A stretch of DNA of 64,000 bases, from positions 930,001 to 994,000 of the forward strand of contig NZ_FQVN01000001.1 of assembly GCF_900129375.1 (NCBI RefSeq), read 5' to 3'. The DNA is from Streptoalloteichus hindustanus. GTDB taxonomy: Bacteria > Actinomycetota > Actinomycetes > Mycobacteriales > Pseudonocardiaceae. Positions 43,046 through 50,794 of the stretch are shown in pieces (position 1 is the first letter of the stretch; each line of letters opens with the position of its first letter). Position numbers and translations under genes: made by a program. Under the pieces are notes generated by a model that saw only the letters and a program-made list of their open reading frames with translations, was not told the origin of the DNA and ran no database searches.

Positions 43046-44038
43046 GTGCCGGAAACTCCTTCGCCCCGAACGGGCCACGTCTACGTCAGTCGCGCGCTCA
43101 CCGACGCCGCGATGCGCAGGTTGTCCGAGCTCGACGTGCCGGTCGTGGTCCACCCGGACCCGGACCGCCCGCCCACCCGCGCGGAACTGCTGGCCGGAGT
43201 GTCCGGCGCCGCCGGGGTGATCGCCCTGCTGACCGAGCGGGTCGACGAGGAGCTGCTCGTCGCGGCCGGCGACCAGCTCCGCGTGGTGGCCAACGTCGCG
43301 GTCGGGTTCGACAACGTGGACGTGGCCGCGGCCGGACGGCGCGGTGTCGTCGTCACCAACACCCCCGACGTGCTCGACGAGGCCACTGCCGACCTGGCGT
43401 TCGGCCTCCTGCTGGCGGTCTCCCGGCGGGTCGTCGAGGCGGACCGCTTCCTGCGCTCGGGCGCGCCGTGGAGCTGGGCGCCCACGTTGTTCACCGGCCT
43501 GGACGTCTCGGCCGGGGCGACGCTCGGGATCGTCGGGCTGGGGCGGATCGGGATGGCGGTCGCCCGTCGGGCGCGCGCGTTCCGGATGCGGGTTCTCGCG
43601 ACGGGTCGGCGCGCGCACGGCGCGGAAGCCGCGGCCCTGGGCGTTCAACCGTCCACATTGGATGAACTGTTGGAGCGCGGCGACGTGGTGAGCCTGCACT
43701 GCCCGCTCACGCCGCAGACCCGGCACCTGATCGACGAGCGGGCGTTGGCTCGCATGAAGCCGACGGCGATCCTCGTGAACACCGCGCGCGGTCCCGTCGT
43801 CGACGAGGCCGCGCTCGTCGCGGCCCTGCGGGACGGGGTGATCGCGGGCGCCGGACTGGACGTGTTCGAGAACGAGCCCGAGGTGCACCCGGGCCTGCTG
43901 GGGCTGGACAACGTCGTGCTGGTGCCGCACATCGGCAGCGCCGGACTGGCGACCAGGGACGCCATGGGGCTGCTGGCGATCGACAACGTCGCCGCCGTCC
44001 TCGCCGGGCGGCCCCCGCTGACGCCGGTGACCGGCTGA
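43046..44038 (+). CDS. D-2-hydroxyacid dehydrogenase (glyoxylate reductase-like)
   Basis: A 330-residue NAD(P)-dependent D-isomer dehydrogenase, likely reducing glyoxylate, hydroxypyruvate or a related 2-keto acid. VANVAVGFDNVDVAAA, the Rossmann GIVGLGRIGMAVARRARAF, the catalytic Arg in NTARGPVVDEAAL, Glu in DVFENEP and His in VPHIGSA are all present. GTG 43046 is the likely start. It is followed by a palindrome and the convergent thioesterase gene. The exact substrate is uncertain; phosphoglycerate dehydrogenase is unlikely because the C-terminal regulatory domains are missing. Confidence 0.88.
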   Translation: MPETPSPRTGHVYVSRALTDAAMRRLSELDVPVVVHPDPDRPPTRAELLAGVSGAAGVIALLTERVDEELLVAAGDQLRVVANVAVGFDNVDVAAAGRRGVVVTNTPDVLDEATADLAFGLLLAVSRRVVEADRFLRSGAPWSWAPTLFTGLDVSAGATLGIVGLGRIGMAVARRARAFRMRVLATGRRAHGAEAAALGVQPSTLDELLERGDVVSLHCPLTPQTRHLIDERALARMKPTAILVNTARGPVVDEAALVAALRDGVIAGAGLDVFENEPEVHPGLLGLDNVVLVPHIGSAGLATRDAMGLLAIDNVAAVLAGRPPLTPVTG

Positions 44039-44076
44039 GCTGCCGAGGTCCTCGGGGCGGCGGCGGTGCCCCCACT

Positions 44077-44091
44077 TGTCCACTGTGGACA
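44077..44091. repeat. 15-bp palindrome
   Basis: TGTCCAC-T-GTGGACA is a perfect inverted repeat between convergent genes. Each arm resembles part of a DnaA box (TTGTCCACT and its mirror). The stem is too short for a confident terminator. Confidence 0.55.
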
Positions 44092-44179
44092 TATGTCTGG
44101 TGGTGGCACCGCCGTCCCCGGGAAAGTCCGTTCAGGTCACGGGAACCTGGAGGCGAGCGACGCCTCCGTGGGGGCGGGG

Positions 44180-44632
44180 TCAGCGGTGGGGCTTGAGGGT
44201 CCAGACGACGGTCAGCTCACCGGTGGTCTCGCCGTCGGCGTTGGTGAGCGTGACGTGGACGGGGAACTCGGGTCGCTGCCCGGCGTCGAGCTCCGCGACG
44301 ACCTCCTCGACGGTGCGGCCGAGCACCGCGTCGGCGCGCAGCGGGCCGAGCGCGAGCTTGCGGTACCGGATCTCCGCGTGGGCGACCAGCGGGGTCGCCC
44401 GGCCGAGCTGCTCGGCGAAGGACGCCATCACCACGGCGCCGGAGGCGGTCTCGCCCGCGCCGAACATCATCGCGGCGTGCGGGCCGCCGACGTGGTTGCG
44501 GGTGTTCTCGTGGTCGGGCAACGCCACCACGACCCGGCCCGGCTCGGTGGCCAGGAACTCGATGCCGGCCGTGCGCACCCACGGCACCGCCTGGGCCATC
44601 AGGTCGCCGAGCTGCTTGTTGTCGATGTCCAC
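44180..44632 (-). CDS. Hotdog-fold thioesterase (DUF4442-like)
   Basis: A 150-residue single hotdog-domain protein, probably acting on acyl-CoA thioesters. PDHENTRNHVGGPHAAMMFGAGETASGAVV is the hotdog helix with its approach strand; LVAHAEIRYRKLALGPLRA and FPVHVTLTNADGETTGELTVVWTLK are the following strands. GTG 44632 is chosen because TAACAT (44645-44640) ends 7 nt upstream, pointing to a leaderless transcript. It stands alone and converges on the dehydrogenase gene. The substrate is unknown. Confidence 0.8.
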   Translation of the reverse strand: MDIDNKQLGDLMAQAVPWVRTAGIEFLATEPGRVVVALPDHENTRNHVGGPHAAMMFGAGETASGAVVMASFAEQLGRATPLVAHAEIRYRKLALGPLRADAVLGRTVEEVVAELDAGQRPEFPVHVTLTNADGETTGELTVVWTLKPHR

Positions 44633-44731
44633 GGCCCGGATGTTACTGGCCGGTAGCTTAATGGGGAAGGCGGGGATTTCCTGGCGGCGGTGGCGCCCGC
44701 CCGCGGGGCGCGGGCGCCACCGCCCGTTCGG

Positions 44732-45148
44732 TCAGTGGACGTGGCTGAGCGCGCGGTCCGCCGGTCCGCCCGTCAGGAGGTGGGTCAGCTCCTTCAGGCG
44801 CCGGACGCGCCCGTCGTGGCCGATCTCGCAGAACGTGTAGACCTCCAGCACGACGGCCGCGCCGTCGGTCTTCCGGCCGCGGACCGTGTGGGTCTCGGCG
44901 AGGGTGACCCCGTCGAAGAGCACCTCGCGGACCTCGATCTCGCCGCCGCGCAGGGTGTCGCGGACGGTCCGGACGTGTCGCGCGAACTCGGCCCGGTCGA
45001 GCCTGTTCCCGTCGACGTACTGCTCGTAGTGTGGTGCGAAGTAGGTGCTGACCGCCTCTTCGACGTCCTCGATGCCGCCGAGCAGCACGTCGCGCAACAT
45101 CGCCTCGACGAATCTCCGGGGGCTCATCCCCTGGATGGTCCGACTCAT
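44732..45148 (-). CDS. NTF2/SnoaL-like protein
   Basis: A 138-residue protein with the cone-shaped NTF2/SnoaL-like fold pattern: an N-terminal helix pair, YFAPHYEQYVDGNRLDRAEFARHVRTVRDTL, then strands EIEVREVLFDGVTLAETHTVRG and VVLEVYTFCEIGHDGRVRRLKEL. Members are small enzymes (isomerases, hydrolases) or ligand binders. GGGGAGG just upstream fixes ATG 45148. It is divergent from a MarR regulator over a region with two matched operator-like repeats, so its ligand may be the MarR inducer or substrate. Confidence 0.78.
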   Translation of the reverse strand: MSRTIQGMSPRRFVEAMLRDVLLGGIEDVEEAVSTYFAPHYEQYVDGNRLDRAEFARHVRTVRDTLRGGEIEVREVLFDGVTLAETHTVRGRKTDGAAVVLEVYTFCEIGHDGRVRRLKELTHLLTGGPADRALSHVH

Positions 45149-45168
45149 CACGCCTCCCCAGTAAAATG

Positions 45169-45216
45169 CGTGCAGCATGCACGATACGCCCCTGACGGAT
45201 GCGTGCAAGGCGCACG
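45169..45216. promoter_or_regulatory. Paired MarR operators
   Basis: CGTGCA-GCA-TGCACG (45169-45183) and CGTGC-AAGGC-GCACG (45202-45216) are 15-bp inverted repeats of the same form, CGTGC-N5-GCACG, with starts 33 bp apart, about three helical turns. They lie between the divergent NTF2-like and marR genes, next to the marR -10 box TATCAT (45217-45222). Confidence 0.7.
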
Positions 45217-45228
45217 TATCATGCGGGC

Positions 45229-45702
45229 ATGGTCGAAGACGACGTCGTGGCGCGGGAGCGGGCGCTGAACGCGCTCGACTGCGCCGCCGGGGCGATGGTG
45301 CAGCGGGCGAACCGGGTGCACCTGTACGGCGAGATGCTGCGCGCGGCCGGTCTGGCGGTCGAGGACGCGCTCTACCCGGTGATCAACGCGGTCGCCGCGC
45401 TCGGCCCGGCCAGGGTGGCCGACGTGTCCGCGACGGCGGGGATCGGGCCGACGACCGGCAGCCGCCACCTCAGCCAGCTCGAACGACTCGGCGTCGTGCG
45501 GCGCACCGCCGACCCGGCCGACGCCCGGGTCGCCCTGGTCGAGCTCACCCCGCACGGCCGGCGGATCGCCGAGCGGCTGCGCGACTCCCGGCGGCGGATC
45601 TTCGCGGAGCTGGTCTCGGACTGGTCCGACGCCGAGGTGGAGCGGTTCTCCCGGCAGCTCCAGCGGTTCGTGGACCGCATCGCGGAGCGGCGCGCCCGCT
45701 GA
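45229..45702 (+). CDS. MarR-family transcriptional regulator
   Basis: A 157-residue winged-helix regulator. ALYPVINAVAALGPARVADVSATAGIGPTTGSRHLSQLERLGVVRR is the DNA-binding part; TADPADARVALVELTPHGRRIAERL is the MarR wing. ATG 45229 follows TATCAT (45217-45222) by 6 nt with no ribosome-binding site, suggesting a leaderless mRNA. The paired operators overlap both promoters, so it probably represses itself and the NTF2-like gene. Its ligand is unknown. Confidence 0.85.
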   Translation: MVEDDVVARERALNALDCAAGAMVQRANRVHLYGEMLRAAGLAVEDALYPVINAVAALGPARVADVSATAGIGPTTGSRHLSQLERLGVVRRTADPADARVALVELTPHGRRIAERLRDSRRRIFAELVSDWSDAEVERFSRQLQRFVDRIAERRAR

Positions 45703-45826
45703 CCGCGTCCGCAGGCGGGCGTCGGGCGTCGGGCGCTGGGCGGAGGTCCACCGGCGCGTGGCCTCCCGGGGGAGCGGGCCACCCCGCCCGCACCTGGTCA
45801 CCGGCCACCTCCCCTACCATCGACGC

Positions 45827-45985
45827 GTCGCGACTGGCGTGATCGGGTGGAAACAACCACCGGGGAGCGAGCGGCGGGACCAGGGGCCGGGCGACCGCGC
45901 TCCCGCGCCCGCCGACGACAGGACCGGGAGCGGGGCGACCCGCGGAACGGGGCACCGTACGCCTGGGTGCTCCGCCCGGACGACG
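45827..45985 (+). ncRNA. ZTP (pfl) riboswitch
   Basis: The conserved pieces of the pfl motif appear in order: CGCGACTGGCG (45829-45839), GGTGGAAACAACCACCGGGGAGCG (45846-45869, in two halves), and CCGTACGCCTGGGTGCTCCG near 45955-45974. A -10 TACCAT (45815-45820) would start transcription near 45827. The linker between the two halves is long and can fold into a GC-rich hairpin. It precedes glyA by 20 bp. ZTP/ZMP signals a lack of 10-formyl-tetrahydrofolate and should raise expression of this folate-cycle enzyme. Confidence 0.9.
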
Positions 45986-46005
45986 ACGCGTCCCAGGAGA
46001 CAGCC

Positions 46006-47268
46006 GTGCACCAGCCGCCCATCCCGCACCTCGCCAGCGCTGACCCCGAGCTCGGTCGGCTCGTGGAGGCCGAGGCCGAGCGCCAGCACCAGAAGATCCG
46101 GCTGATCCCGTCGGAGAACTACGTCTCCGCCGCGGTGCTGGAGGCGACCGGCACCGTCCTCACCAACAAGTACTCCGAGGGCTACCCCGGCCGGCGGTAC
46201 TACGAGGGCCAGCAGGTCATCGACCCCGTCGAGCGGCTGGCCGTGCGGCGCGCGAAGGAGCTGTTCGGCGTCGACCACGCCAACGTGCAGCCCTACTCCG
46301 GCTCGCCGGCGAACCTGGCCGTCTACCTCGCCTTCTGCCAGCCGGGCGACACCGTGATGGGCATGGCGCTGCCGATGGGCGGCCACCTGACCCACGGTTG
46401 GAGCGTCTCGGCCACCGGCAGGTGGTTCCGGTCGGTGCAGTACGGCGTGCGCCAGGACACCGGCCGCGTCGACATGGACGAGGTGCGCGACCTGGCGCTG
46501 GCCGAGCGGCCGAAGGTCATCTTCTGCGGCGGCACCGCGATCCCGCGCACCATCGACTTCCCCGCCTACGCGGAGATCGCGCGCGAGGTCGGCGCCGTGC
46601 TGGTGGCCGACATCGCGCACATCGCCGGCCTGATCGCGGGTGGCGCGCACCCGTCGCCGGTCGGGCACGCCCAGGTCATCTCGACCACCACGCACAAGAC
46701 GCTGCGCGGTCCGCGCGGCGCCATGCTGATGTCGGACGCGGAGCACGCGTCGGCGCTGGACAAGGCGGTGTTCCCCGGCCTGCAGGGCGGTCCGCACAAC
46801 CACACCACCGCCGCCATCGCGGTGGCGCTCAGGGAGGCCGCCACCGAGGAATTCCGGGCCTACGCCCATGCCGTGGTGGCCAACGCGAGGGCTCTCGCCG
46901 AGGCGCTGGTCGAGCGGGGCTACGACCTGGTGTCCGGCGGCACGGACAACCACCTGATCCTGGTCGACCTGACCAACCGGGGCATCGGTGGCAAGCCGGC
47001 CGCCCGGGCGCTGGACCGGGCGGGTATCGAGCTGAACTACAACACCGTCCCGTTCGACACGCGGAAGCCGTTCGACCCCTCCGGCATCCGGCTGGGCACG
47101 CCGGCGATCACCACGCGTGGCCTGGGCGTCGAGCAGATGCCGCGCCTCGCGGGGTGGATCGACGAGGCGATCCGGGCCGCCGACCGGGGCGAGGACGCCG
47201 TCCTCGACCGGATCGCCGGGGAGGTCCGCGAACTGCTCGCCGGGTACCCGATGCCCGGCTGGGCCTGA
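46006..47268 (+). CDS. glyA: Serine hydroxymethyltransferase
   Basis: A 420-residue PLP enzyme converting serine and tetrahydrofolate to glycine and methylene-tetrahydrofolate. The family start IRLIPSENYVSAAVLEATGTVLTNKYSEGYPGRRYYEG, the PLP Lys in STTTHKTLRGPRG (Lys231) and GGTDNHLILVDL are present. GTG 46006 follows AGGAG (45995-45999) by 6 nt. The ZTP riboswitch sits just upstream, so expression should answer to folate one-carbon status. It ends in a 17-bp-stem terminator. Actinobacteria often have two glyA genes; this would be the riboswitch-controlled one. Confidence 0.96.
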   Translation: MHQPPIPHLASADPELGRLVEAEAERQHQKIRLIPSENYVSAAVLEATGTVLTNKYSEGYPGRRYYEGQQVIDPVERLAVRRAKELFGVDHANVQPYSGSPANLAVYLAFCQPGDTVMGMALPMGGHLTHGWSVSATGRWFRSVQYGVRQDTGRVDMDEVRDLALAERPKVIFCGGTAIPRTIDFPAYAEIAREVGAVLVADIAHIAGLIAGGAHPSPVGHAQVISTTTHKTLRGPRGAMLMSDAEHASALDKAVFPGLQGGPHNHTTAAIAVALREAATEEFRAYAHAVVANARALAEALVERGYDLVSGGTDNHLILVDLTNRGIGGKPAARALDRAGIELNYNTVPFDTRKPFDPSGIRLGTPAITTRGLGVEQMPRLAGWIDEAIRAADRGEDAVLDRIAGEVRELLAGYPMPGWA

Positions 47269-47324
47269 CCGCTCCTTCGGTTCGGGCTCCGGTCCACCCC
47301 CGGTCTGACCACGTCGTTCGCTCC

Positions 47325-47362
47325 GTCCAGGCGCCGCGCACGCCCGTGCGCGGCGCCTGGAC
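47325..47362 (+). terminator. glyA terminator
   Basis: GTCCAGGCGCCGCGCAC (47325-47341) pairs perfectly with GTGCGCGGCGCCTGGAC (47346-47362) over GCCC, followed by GTTCTTCGG. Confidence 0.9.
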
Positions 47363-47587
47363 GTTCTTCGGGCTCGAACGGGAAGAAGATCGAGGGCGCG
47401 GTGGTTACCCCTCCCCGGGAAGAGTCACCTGCCCGGGGGTCGTGAGCTCGGGGGAAAACCAGTTGGACTGCCCCTCGAACGGGGCAACAATGCTCACTTG
47501 CGGTGATCACTGCTGCGCAGCGTTAGTTCCTTCGGGGACATAGCTCACAAAGAAAGAACTTGCGGAGGTCAACCATCAACTCGCATG

Positions 47588-47619
47588 CTTGTATCGACCA
47601 AGTACTTGGATGATGCAAG
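47588..47619. promoter_or_regulatory. Operator of the MarR/EmrB unit
   Basis: A 32-bp imperfect palindrome: CTTGTATCGACCAAG-TA-CTTGGATGATGCAAG, perfect over the central CCAAG-TA-CTTGG. It ends 14 bp before the marR start GTG 47634. The preceding stretch (47363-47587) has small inverted repeats but no gene. Confidence 0.7.
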
Positions 47620-47633
47620 CAACGAGGTGTGAC

Positions 47634-48209
47634 GTGGGCCACGCGGAACCGGCGGAGACAGGGGACCCGTCGGGCCCCGAGGAGGCGGCCCCGAAGGCGT
47701 GCGGCGAGGTGGCGGAGGCGGAGCTCCAGGTGGGCGACGAGATCGGCCGCCACCTCATCCGGCTCATGCGGGTCATGGGCAACGCGCACGCCCAGGTGGT
47801 CAAGGCGAACCCGGAGGGGATGGAGAAGGCGGCGTTCATCCTGCTGTGCGCCGTCGTGGAGCACGGGCCGCTCCGCTCCGGGGAACTCGCGGAGAAGGTG
47901 CACGCCGACCCGTCGACGATCAGTCGACAGGTCGCCCAGCTCGTCAAGGCCGGCCTGGTCGAGCGGCAGGCCGACCCGGCGGACGGGCGGGCCAGCGTGC
48001 TGGTGGTCACCGACGCCGGCCTGCGGCTGCTGGAACGCAACCGGCGGCTGCGCGGCCGGCACATCGCACTGATCGTCTCGGACTGGCCGGAACCCGACCG
48101 GCGGCGGTTCGCCGAGCTGCTCGGCCGGTACGCCACCTCCTACGAGAACTACCTACCGACTTTGATCGCCGAGCTGGTGGCGGAAGCCCGCTCGGGAGGG
48201 GAGAACTGA
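47634..48209 (+). CDS. MarR-family regulator of the exporter gene
   Basis: A 191-residue winged-helix regulator with an acidic N-terminal tail. GPLRSGELAEKVHADPSTISRQVAQLVKAGLVERQADPADGRASVLVVTDAG is a textbook MarR DNA-binding domain and wing. GTG 47634 is chosen because GAGG lies about 6 nt upstream and upstream ATGs fall inside the operator. Its stop overlaps the MFS start (TGATG), so the two are one coupled unit. It probably represses both until a toxic compound binds it. Confidence 0.85.
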   Translation: MGHAEPAETGDPSGPEEAAPKACGEVAEAELQVGDEIGRHLIRLMRVMGNAHAQVVKANPEGMEKAAFILLCAVVEHGPLRSGELAEKVHADPSTISRQVAQLVKAGLVERQADPADGRASVLVVTDAGLRLLERNRRLRGRHIALIVSDWPEPDRRRFAELLGRYATSYENYLPTLIAELVAEARSGGEN

Positions 48210-49903
48210 TGTCGGACACCGACGCGCGCGCCGTACCGGCGCCCGCGGGGGGCTCCGGTGCGCTCTCGCACCGGCAGATCGTGACGATCCTGTCCGGGCT
48301 GATGCTCGGCATGCTGCTCGCCGCGCTCGACCAGACCATCGTCAGCGCGGCCATGCGCACCATCGCCGACCAGCTCCACGGGCAGAGCGCGCAGGCGTGG
48401 GCCACCACCGCCTACCTGATCACGTCCACGATCTCGACGCCGCTGTACGGCAAGCTGTCCGACATCTACGGTCGCCGGCCGTTCTACCTCGCGTCGATCT
48501 CGATCTTCCTGATCGGCTCGGCGCTGTGCGGCGTCGCGGGCTCGATGTACGAGCTGGCCGCGTTCCGCGCCGTGCAGGGCCTGGGCGCCGGTGGCCTGTT
48601 CTCGCTGGCCATCGCGATCATGGGTGACATCATCCCGCCGCGGGAGCGGGGTCGCTACCAGGGCTACTTCATGGCCGTCTTCGGCTCGGCCTCGGTGCTC
48701 GGCCCGGTGGTCGGCGGCTTCTTCGCCGGCCTGGACACCTTCGTCGGCGTCACCGGGTGGCGCTGGGTGTTCCTGATCAACCTGCCGATCGGCGTCGTCG
48801 CGCTGATCGTGGTGAGCAAGGTGCTGAAGCTGCCGCACAACCGGGTGAACCACCGGGTGGACTACCTGGGCGCGATCGCCCTCACCGTGGGGCTGGTGCC
48901 GCTGCTGCTCGTCGCCGAGCAGGGCAGGGAGTGGGGCTGGACCTCCGGCAACTCGATCGCGATGTACGCGATCGGCGTGGTCGGCCTGGTGCTGTTCGTG
49001 CTCGCCGAGCGGCGGATGGGCGACGAGGCGGTGCTGCCGCTGCGGCTGTTCCGCAGCCCGGTGTTCAGCCTCGGCAACATCCTCAACTTCATCGTCGGCA
49101 TCGGCATGTTCGGCGGCCTGCTCTCGCTGCCGCTGTACCTGCAGATCGTCAAGGGCACCAGCCCGACCGCGTCCGGCCTGCTGATGGTGCCGCTGACCCT
49201 GGGCATCATCCTCGCCACCGGCGTCAGCGGTTCGATGATCTCCCGCACCGGCCGCTACCGGATCTTCCCGATCATCGGCTCCGGGGCGATGGCCGTCTCG
49301 CTGCTGCTGTTCTCCCGGATCGGCGTCGACACGCCGCTGTGGGAGCCCTGCCTGACCATGGTGCTGATGGGCGCCGGCCTGGGCCTGTGCATGCAGACCC
49401 TGGTCATGGCGGTGCAGAACGACGTCGAGCCGAAGGACATGGGCGTGGCCACCGCCTCGGCCACGTTCTTCCGGCAGACCGGCGGCACCGTCGGCGCGGC
49501 GGTGTTCATGTCGATCCTGTTCGGCGTGGTCGGCGACCGGATCGCCAACGCGTTCCGCGACGCCGCCCAGACCGCGTCGTTCCAGTCCGCGCTGTCCGAC
49601 CCGGCCGTGCTGGCCAACCCGGGCAACCAGCCGGTGCTCCAGATGCTCAAGGGCGGGCAGCAGGGCGGCGCGGCGCCGTCCCTGGACGACACGTCGTTCC
49701 TCGCCAACCTCGACCCGCGGCTGGCGCGGCCGTTCCTGGAGGGCTTCTCCAGCTCGATGGACACGGTGTTCCTGGCCGGCGCGGCCGTGATGGTGGTGGC
49801 CTTCGTGCTCAACTTCTTCCTGAAGGAGGTCCCGCTGCCCACCAAGTCCAACCTGGAGCGGGTCGAGGACGAGCGCGAGGCGCTGCCCACGATCGGGCAC
49901 TGA
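48209..49903 (+). CDS. MFS multidrug exporter, EmrB/QacA (DHA2) type
   Basis: A 564-residue, 14-segment drug:proton antiporter. LAALDQTIVSAAMRTIA is DHA2 motif D1, GKLSDIYGRRPFYL motif A, AFRAVQGLGAGGLF motif B and GSASVLGPVVGGFF motif C. The C-terminal part has the long extracellular loop (QSALSDPAVLANPGNQPVL...) before the last segment. ATG 48209 overlaps the marR stop by one base. A 20-bp-stem terminator follows. The substrate is unknown; the MarR operator suggests induction by the drug itself. Confidence 0.92.
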   Translation: MSDTDARAVPAPAGGSGALSHRQIVTILSGLMLGMLLAALDQTIVSAAMRTIADQLHGQSAQAWATTAYLITSTISTPLYGKLSDIYGRRPFYLASISIFLIGSALCGVAGSMYELAAFRAVQGLGAGGLFSLAIAIMGDIIPPRERGRYQGYFMAVFGSASVLGPVVGGFFAGLDTFVGVTGWRWVFLINLPIGVVALIVVSKVLKLPHNRVNHRVDYLGAIALTVGLVPLLLVAEQGREWGWTSGNSIAMYAIGVVGLVLFVLAERRMGDEAVLPLRLFRSPVFSLGNILNFIVGIGMFGGLLSLPLYLQIVKGTSPTASGLLMVPLTLGIILATGVSGSMISRTGRYRIFPIIGSGAMAVSLLLFSRIGVDTPLWEPCLTMVLMGAGLGLCMQTLVMAVQNDVEPKDMGVATASATFFRQTGGTVGAAVFMSILFGVVGDRIANAFRDAAQTASFQSALSDPAVLANPGNQPVLQMLKGGQQGGAAPSLDDTSFLANLDPRLARPFLEGFSSSMDTVFLAGAAVMVVAFVLNFFLKEVPLPTKSNLERVEDEREALPTIGH

Positions 49904-49942
49904 ACGTCGGGCACTGAGCTCCTGGGAGCGCTGACCCCGTAC

Positions 49943-49986
49943 ACGAGTCCGCCCCGTCACCTGACCAGGTGACGGGGCGGACTCGT
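49943..49986. terminator. Bidirectional terminator
   Basis: ACGAGTCCGCCCCGTCACCT (49943-49962) pairs with its exact complement (49967-49986) over GACC. It serves the convergent exporter and ppa genes. Confidence 0.92.
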
Positions 49987-50046
49987 CTGTTCGGGTGGAA
50001 CCGGCCGCTCCGCCCCCGCGCCGCGGGGGCGGAGCGGCCGGGCGGC

Positions 50047-50538
50047 TCAGTGGCCGCCGTGCTCCTTCAGCCGCTCGTACGAGCGACGGATCTCGGCCTC
50101 GGCCTCGGAGCGGCCGACCCAGGTCGCGCCCTCCACGCTCTTGCCCGGCTCGAGGTCCTTGTAGACCTCGAAGAAGTGCTGGATCTCCAGCTTGTGGAAC
50201 TCGGGCAGGTGGTGGATGTCCCGCAGGTGCTCGGTGCGCGGGTCCTCGGCCGGGACGCACAGCACCTTGTCGTCGCCGCCCTTCTCGTCCGTCATCCGGA
50301 ACATGCCGATCGCGCGGCAGCGGATGAGGCAGCCGGGAAAGGTGGGCTCCTGGACCAGCACGAGCGCGTCCAGCGGGTCGCCGTCCTCGCCGAGGGTGTC
50401 CTCCACGAAGCCGTAGTCGGCCGGGTACTGGGTCGCGGTGAACAGCGTCCGGTCGAGACGGATGCGGCCCGTCTCGTGGTCCATCTCGTACTTGTTCCGC
50501 TCCCCCTTGGGGATCTCGATCGTGACGTCGAACTCCAC
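50047..50538 (-). CDS. ppa: Inorganic pyrophosphatase
   Basis: A 163-residue soluble family I pyrophosphatase, which removes PPi from biosynthesis. [42 protein letters not shown] (metal-binding Asp cluster), [15 protein letters not shown] and [13 protein letters not shown] are present. GTG 50538 gives the same N-terminus as the mycobacterial enzyme (Rv3628); a GAGGAAA site lies upstream. The upstream ATG 50577 would add 13 residues not seen in the family. It faces the dacB gene, as in M. tuberculosis. Confidence 0.96.
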   Translation of the reverse strand: MEFDVTIEIPKGERNKYEMDHETGRIRLDRTLFTATQYPADYGFVEDTLGEDGDPLDALVLVQEPTFPGCLIRCRAIGMFRMTDEKGGDDKVLCVPAEDPRTEHLRDIHHLPEFHKLEIQHFFEVYKDLEPGKSVEGATWVGRSEAEAEIRRSYERLKEHGGH

Positions 50539-50794
50539 CGGATTTCCTCGCTTCAGGTCCTCGACGCGCGGCGACACCCGCCCGCCACGTTGTCACTAGT
50601 GTGGACTAAGCGTCCGGATCCGCCCGCACCCGCGCGGCATCCCCCCGTCCGGACCGTGCCGTACGTCACTTCGGGGGCGTGAGCTCCGAACGTCGTCGGG
50701 GGCCCCGACGTCCGTGAGGACGGGGTGGCTCCCCCGCCGGGGGCCGCCGGCGCGGCGGCCGGAGAGCGCCCGACAGCCGAGCGAGGAGGACCGC

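Noticed and set aside
47585-47632. 15-codon frame (MLVSTKYLDDASNEV) before the marR gene
   Set aside because: It lies within the operator palindrome, and the nearest GGAGG is about 16 nt away, too far for a convincing start.
48149-50596. 815-residue minus-strand frame across the MFS exporter and ppa
   Set aside because: Not in the ppa frame; it is a shadow across two real genes and a terminator.
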